Part shown: positions 60,080-64,000 of the stretch, piece after piece
Numbering within the stretch: the stretch's first letter is position 1
Layout of the letters: each line of letters opens with the position of its first letter
Origin: Strobilurus pachycystidiatus
Lineage: Eukaryota; Basidiomycota; Agaricomycetes; Agaricales; Physalacriaceae
NCBI GenBank assembly: GCA_019915135.1
Contig: JAHLMK010000001.1
Location: forward strand, 4,588,001 to 4,652,000
DNA length: 64,000 nt
Direction: 5' to 3'
Translations under genes and position numbers: made by a program
Notes under the pieces: generated by a model
Database searches by the model: none
Seen by the model: the letters and a program-made list of their open reading frames with translations, nothing else
What the model was told of the DNA's origin: nothing

Positions 60080-61280
60080 TCAGGCCTCGGGCGCCTCCGC
60101 TCTTTCATTGGCCCTCTCCTCTTCTTCGTCTTTCGCTTCCTTGGCCTTCTTCTCTTCTTCTTCGTCTTTCGCTTCCTTGGCCTTCTTCTCCTCTTCTTTG
60201 TCTTTCGCTTCCTTGGACTTCTTCTCCTCTTCTTTGTCTTTTGCAAAAACAGGCATGGGAAGGGTAGACAAGCAGGTTTCCATCTGTGGAAACAAAGTTC
60301 CTTCGATCCATGTCTGCACCGTTTGGGATAAATTGATTAAGGCGCCGTTATCCGCTTGGGATGCCCAACGAAGCTGCATGGCACTGGCAACGTCCTGGAG
60401 TAAAGGTACCAGGTTGGCCAGTATCTTGGATTCAACGAGTACTAGGATGACCAGAACGTCAGACTTTGTGGCATTCGAGGGATATACGCGCGGGAGAACG
60501 GGATCATAAGCCTTGAGTAGATTTTTCACGAGGCTCACTTTGAAGCGTTCTAAGGGAGTTTCCAGAAGTCCCTCAATCGTTTTGAGCAGTACGTCCAGGC
60601 AATCTCTTTCAGTGAGAGGGGCATCTACTCTTCTTGAGTGTCTTCAAATAAACATATGACGATCAACACACCAAGGAACCCGAACCATTCTCCGCCACAA
60701 CCGAGGAGTCCGTGCCTTGGAGATTCTCGTATGACTGGTCAGCATTGTACAGAGAAACATCAGCGAATCGATCTACCACGCTTCTCATACACCGCCAATA
60801 AGTCCTTTTCCTTCTTGTTGATCCATTTCTTATCCTCAGCGGACGTCATCAGCGATAGTTTGAGCAATCGGGAAGCTCGAAGGTCAGAGTCTGACAGTGT
60901 CAGCTTCAGCTCCTCGGGTATTGGGATAGTAGGTACCTGTCGGCTTGAGGCTGTCGTCAGAAGCGGAGGGCGGGCTGGAGAACCAACCCCGAAATGTAGC
61001 TGAGGCACAATATGTTAGCAAGCGAGACGATCGGCTTGAGATTGTCACCTTTCATGCTATCCCAGGAGGATCGGAGGCTCTCTAATTGATTGGTCACGAA
61101 GGGTTTCTGGATAGCTACTTTACGCACGACAGCTGCTTCGAACGATCTTCTGCTTTCAAGTTAGTCAATGCTCTCTTTTCAATATGACATAAATACCGAG
61201 TCCAACATCTTGGGGGCCAGTACCGTGAAAGCGACACCCGCCACAAAGGCAAGTATGAGAGTAATGTAAAGGTGCTCCAT
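60080..61280 (-). CDS. N-terminally membrane-anchored protein with KEA-repeat tail
   Basis: The start MEHLYITLILAFVAGVAFTV gives one N-terminal transmembrane helix. Spliced segments follow: RSFEAAVVRKVAIQKPFVTN, QLESLRSSWDSMKATFRGWF, DSDLRASRLLKLSLMTSAED and KKWINKKEKDLLAVYEKR. Then come VDAPLTERDCLDVLLKTIEG, LLETPLERFKVSLVKNLLKA, YDPVLPRVYPSNATKSDVLV and a helical domain LANLVPLLQDVASAMQLRWA. The C-terminus is four 12-residue KDEEEEKKAKEA-type units ending EAPEA. The junction between the KR and VDAP parts is the weakest; without it the locus would be two genes. I do not recognise the family. Confidence 0.55.
60098..60241 (-). repeat. 36-bp coding tandem repeat, four units
   Basis: Encodes KDKEEEKKSKEA, KDKEEEKKAKEA, KDEEEEKKAKEA and KDEEEERANERA. 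A charged single-alpha-helix or coiled-coil tail. Confidence 0.85.
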
Positions 61281-61772
61281 GCCCTCGAAGACGTCGTGTT
61301 GACAGGATAAGCCCAAAACGTTGCCGTGCGGAGTGTGTGTGGTCAATATGCAGAATCAGATTGGATGTTTTACGAATCACTTATGTTTCTCGACGAGAAC
61401 GGTCACTTGCCGCAGTCGGCTATCAGTCGGCTTGCGCAATTGACATTGAACCACCATTGCCAGGCCCACATTCTACAATGACATACGTAGCCTGGTTATT
61501 CAGTGGTTATCAACAACTACTGACGAGTACTCGCGCATCACGCATCTTGCTTCGTAACGTACGAGAGGGGCAGACTGAGCTGGCACGACTCGACGAGGAG
61601 CAGCAGCATAGACAGGTAAGGAAATTGCTCGTAACGATCTATTAGGTGCCGTTGTAACATTCCGTCATTAGGGTAAGCCCGGCTTATAAGACGCGCTTCG
61701 GAGCATGCCACATTATAGCACCTGCACAGCGGAGCGAAGCAACAGAAACAGTTTTCACTTAGCTTTCCCTGG
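61281..61772. other. short candidate exon, otherwise intergenic
   Basis: A plus frame MTYVAWLFSGYQQLLTSTRA continues to a GTAAGG donor near 61616 and could be the first exon of a small gene. No continuation was found before the duplicated block. Confidence 0.25.
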
Positions 61773-62888
61773 TACCTTCGGTTAGCACATACTCACAGTC
61801 AGGACACTTCCGCGGCGCCTGCGCCATCGAGCCCTTCGCAACACTCAAGGGGAATATCTACGCGGTACAGCATGTAGTCTACAATCCGCCTCCTCGCCAA
61901 GCCGGACGTCAACAGCCTACATGACACGGTCAGCATGAAGTCATTCGCCTTGCCTCCGAGCTTACCTAGCTTACGAGACTGGGCCGACGAAGGTGAATGG
62001 AGCCAAGAAAAGGGCAGGGAAAGGACCAGACCAAGAAGCGGGAAATACCAGCGGAGGAGCGTGTCTAGAAGAATATGAGCAGGTAACGGAGGCAGTTGGA
62101 AAACACGACTTACCGCAATGCGGGTGGGGGTAAAGTGGGTAAAGAAGACGCAAGAGCCTGGGAGGGAGGTGTCAACGAGGGGTGACATTGCTGAGTGTTT
62201 TCGTACCTGTTCAACCAGCGTCGAGCTCTGGATAGATACGAACAACGACGCCACGGTGGAGGTTCCGTTGGCGTCCATCCTGGCAATGAAACTGTCTGAA
62301 GATCAGCAAAACCCCAAGTGCTTTATAGGGGGGCGGAGACCGGGAAGACGCGGTGCGACTTACTACAAGTTCGCAGACGGCAAAACACGGCTTACATGGC
62401 GGCGGCGTCTACCTTGGTAGACGACGTGCAGGTGGACTTCGCTCTAACCCACGCGCCTTTGCGAGGGAGATAGACATATGGCACGACATGGGCTGTAAAG
62501 CGATGGCGGGGGCGGCGGGGCGGAAGGAGCCGGCTCGTGCAAACCAATGAATCTGTCTCAGAATAAGTAAGCCTAGCTCTCAACGGGAGAAGGGACGACG
62601 AGCAAGGGCGTACCGACTCGCGCTATTCCCAAGAATATGACCAGCCAGCCGCTGCAGCACCATCCCATGTTATCGCAAACCGCCTTTACGGCAGCATCGC
62701 CGCGCAGAGAGTTACCCCCAGCGTCGTGCAGTCCCCATTACGGGAAAATAACAATGGTTCGGTGTGACGGGGGAGGCGTATTGCATCAAGTGCGGATTGC
62801 GCAGGTGATGGTCGCTCGTCAAGACAGAAACTCTCACGATCGAACTCGGGGCAGTCTGATGTCTGGATTTTGCCGATCGATGATGGCG
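61773..62888. repeat. 1.1-kb direct duplication, copy 2
   Basis: Second copy of 45126-46240, same orientation. It ends about 365 bp upstream of the Rae1-like ATG; copy 1 ends about 170 bp upstream of an F-box gene. No terminal inverted repeats or clear target-site duplications were seen. Confidence 0.9.
61799..62278 (-). CDS. small protein gene inside duplication, copy 2 (uncertain)
   Basis: ATG 62278 begins MDANGTSTVASLFVSIQSST. TATAAAG lies at 62321-62327 on the minus strand. Read without splicing, this copy is open for 159 codons. With the two introns proposed for copy 1, the extra A here changes the downstream reading to HAPPLVFPASWSGPFPALFL. Which copy preserves the ancestral frame is unclear. 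Confidence 0.35.
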   Translation of the reverse strand: MDANGTSTVASLFVSIQSSTLVEQVRKHSAMSPLVDTSLPGSCVFFTHFTPTRIAVSRVFQLPPLPAHILLDTLLRWYFPLLGLVLSLPFSWLHSPSSAQSRKLGKLGGKANDFMLTVSCRLLTSGLARRRIVDYMLYRVDIPLECCEGLDGAGAAEVS

Positions 62889-63197
62889 GACGACATCTCA
62901 TCCACAATCATCATGGTACACTGCAGCCATTGATCACCACCTTTGCCCTTTCGGACATGTACAAGGACTTCCTTTGCTCTTTCAGGCGAGGCAAGAAAGG
63001 GAGATGGACCATACGAGTCACGGAGTCTGACAAAGGTGAATTCTTCACAATATTCTAGCTCGGCGCCGTACTCTGGCCGTACTATGGACATGTCGGTGAG
63101 CTATATTTGTCACTTGCCTCGCGACGATCACCCGAACGCGTCCATTCCCTACATTCCCAAAACCTTTGTAACCTCGGTGGACCCATTGTGGTCCAAC

Positions 63198-63205
63198 TTT
63201 ATAAG
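63198..63205 (+). promoter_or_regulatory. TATA-like box of the Rae1-like gene
   Basis: TTTATAAG about 50 bp before ATG 63253, identical to the box before the micro-gene at 19797. Confidence 0.45.
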
Positions 63206-63252
63206 CTGGTAAATGATGCTAGCTCCATGACCACCCTCCTCTGGACATTATC

Positions 63253-64000
63253 ATGGATATGGACATAGATCCCGAAGGCCACGTCGCCACGTTAGCCTTT
63301 TCACCGCGAGAGTCCAATGTCCTGGCGGTGGCTCAGGAAGCCACACCATTGAGAGGTTCTCAAGTAAGCTCCTTGCCATCAATGAAGCTAGTAACCTCAT
63401 TCTTCTCCAGCTTCAAATTCTAGTCCGTGCCGAAGAACCCGCGTCTGAGTGGCTTCCAAAGATTCGCTATCCCATTCAGGCCAAGACGCTGTGTTGGAAC
63501 CCAGTATGCATTCCTACATTGCTCGTGACGTCCCCTCAATTTTGTGTAAGAACGCCTCCTGCGTCTTTTCTACTGGAGCGACTGGTGGTTATGTGCACAA
63601 TCTGGCTACTGAAACCAGTATTCAATTTGGAGGCGCTGAGGTTTTAGACACAGCAAAAGTCTTCTTTGTGCAGTGCCGTAACTTCACTGCCATTCTTACC
63701 GCCAGTTCTTCTGGGAACCTTCAGGTATTAGTGACCCATCTTTGCTTCGTAGTCTCTGACAAATCTCATGTCTCGAACAGTTCTGGGATACGCGTGCCTC
63801 TCGAAGTCTTACCTCTGTGCAAGTCCCCGAGGGTGTGTTATACGCCATTGATGTCTCTTATCCCATCCTGGCGGCGAGCACCCCTAAGCATCTCTACATC
63901 TATAATCTGGAAGAGCCTCGGAAGCCCGCTATCGTGAGTGATCTACTATGCGCATAACGAGGACGCCGGAGTCACAGAATGATTCAAGATTATGCCGCAA
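63253..64000 (+). CDS. Rae1/Gle2-like WD40 protein, 5' part only
   Basis: Exons 63253-63363, 63411-63503, 63551-63724 and 63781-63933 join cleanly in phase 0; the gene continues past the window edge. The reading is DPEGHVATLAFSPRESNVLA, PIQAKTLCWNP, ASCVFSTGATGGYVHNLATE, FTAILTASSSGNLQFWDTRA and VPEGVLYAIDVSYPILAAST. The last segment is PKHLYIYNLEEPRKPA. The final segments match the Rae1 blade with W-D-x-R, V-Q-x-P-E, Y-x-x-D-V-x-Y-P and the I-Y-N-L motif. Rae1/Gle2 acts at nuclear pores in mRNA export. The protein is clearly diverged (it lacks some blade motifs in the first half) and could be a Rae1/Bub3-related paralogue. Confidence 0.65.

Noticed and set aside
1..64000. tRNA, rRNA or CRISPR elements
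   Set aside because: I scanned for T-loop-like GTTCGAATC words with matching acceptor stems and for regularly spaced direct repeats, and found nothing convincing.

Overview
The window is nuclear DNA of a filamentous basidiomycete, most likely an Agaricomycete. Genes are eukaryotic and packed on both strands. They are cut by many short introns (mostly 45-70 nt, GT-AG, with CTGAC/CTAAC-like branch sites), and the best-matching proteins are typical fungal housekeeping genes. Coordinates below are genomic spans; CDS entries include introns, and the splice junctions were worked out by eye.

Left part (1-35.6 kb) is orderly and gene-dense. It holds a membrane-anchored M24 metallopeptidase (+), a small proline-rich candidate (-), a PAC4-type proteasome assembly chaperone (-), a GC-hairpin cluster, a Trf4/Cid-type nucleotidyltransferase with a repetitive tail (+), NADH glutamate synthase GLT1 (-, with a one-base frameshift), the TOR-complex WD40 protein LST8 (-), and a 57-residue micro-gene with three introns (+). 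These are followed by a mitochondrial-carrier-like gene with two apparent GC-AG introns (+), a CHORD/CS Hsp90 co-chaperone (+), mitochondrial IF-2 (-), CTD-kinase gamma subunit CTK3 (-), a GH55 exo-beta-1,3-glucanase (+), cohesin acetyltransferase ECO1 (+) and a small tail-anchored protein (-).

Right part (35.6-64 kb) looks like an accessory, decaying and duplicated region. It contains an inverted pair of paralogous small genes (36.97-37.66 kb, apparently broken; 50.58-51.29 kb, intact) that share a nearly invariant upstream block, which is both a 17-bp palindrome and a 10-codon upstream ORF. It also contains internal fragments of condensin genes (SMC4-like, CND3-like), a charged locus that switches frame repeatedly, and a direct 1.1-kb near-identical duplication (45.1-46.2 kb and 61.8-62.9 kb). 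There are two F-box genes, a truncated meiotic MSH4 relic, a membrane protein with a 12-residue KEA repeat tail, and the 5' part of a Rae1/Gle2-like WD40 gene running off the right edge.

Functionally the intact genes serve chromatin and chromosome cohesion (ECO1), transcription elongation (CTK3), growth signalling (LST8), nitrogen assimilation (GLT1), mitochondrial translation (IF-2), proteostasis (PAC4, CHORD) and wall glucan turnover (GH55). They do not form one pathway. The most novel material is the paralogous small-gene pair with its conserved upstream micro-ORF/palindrome, the mobile-looking 1.1-kb duplication, and the tiny intron-rich gene near 20 kb.
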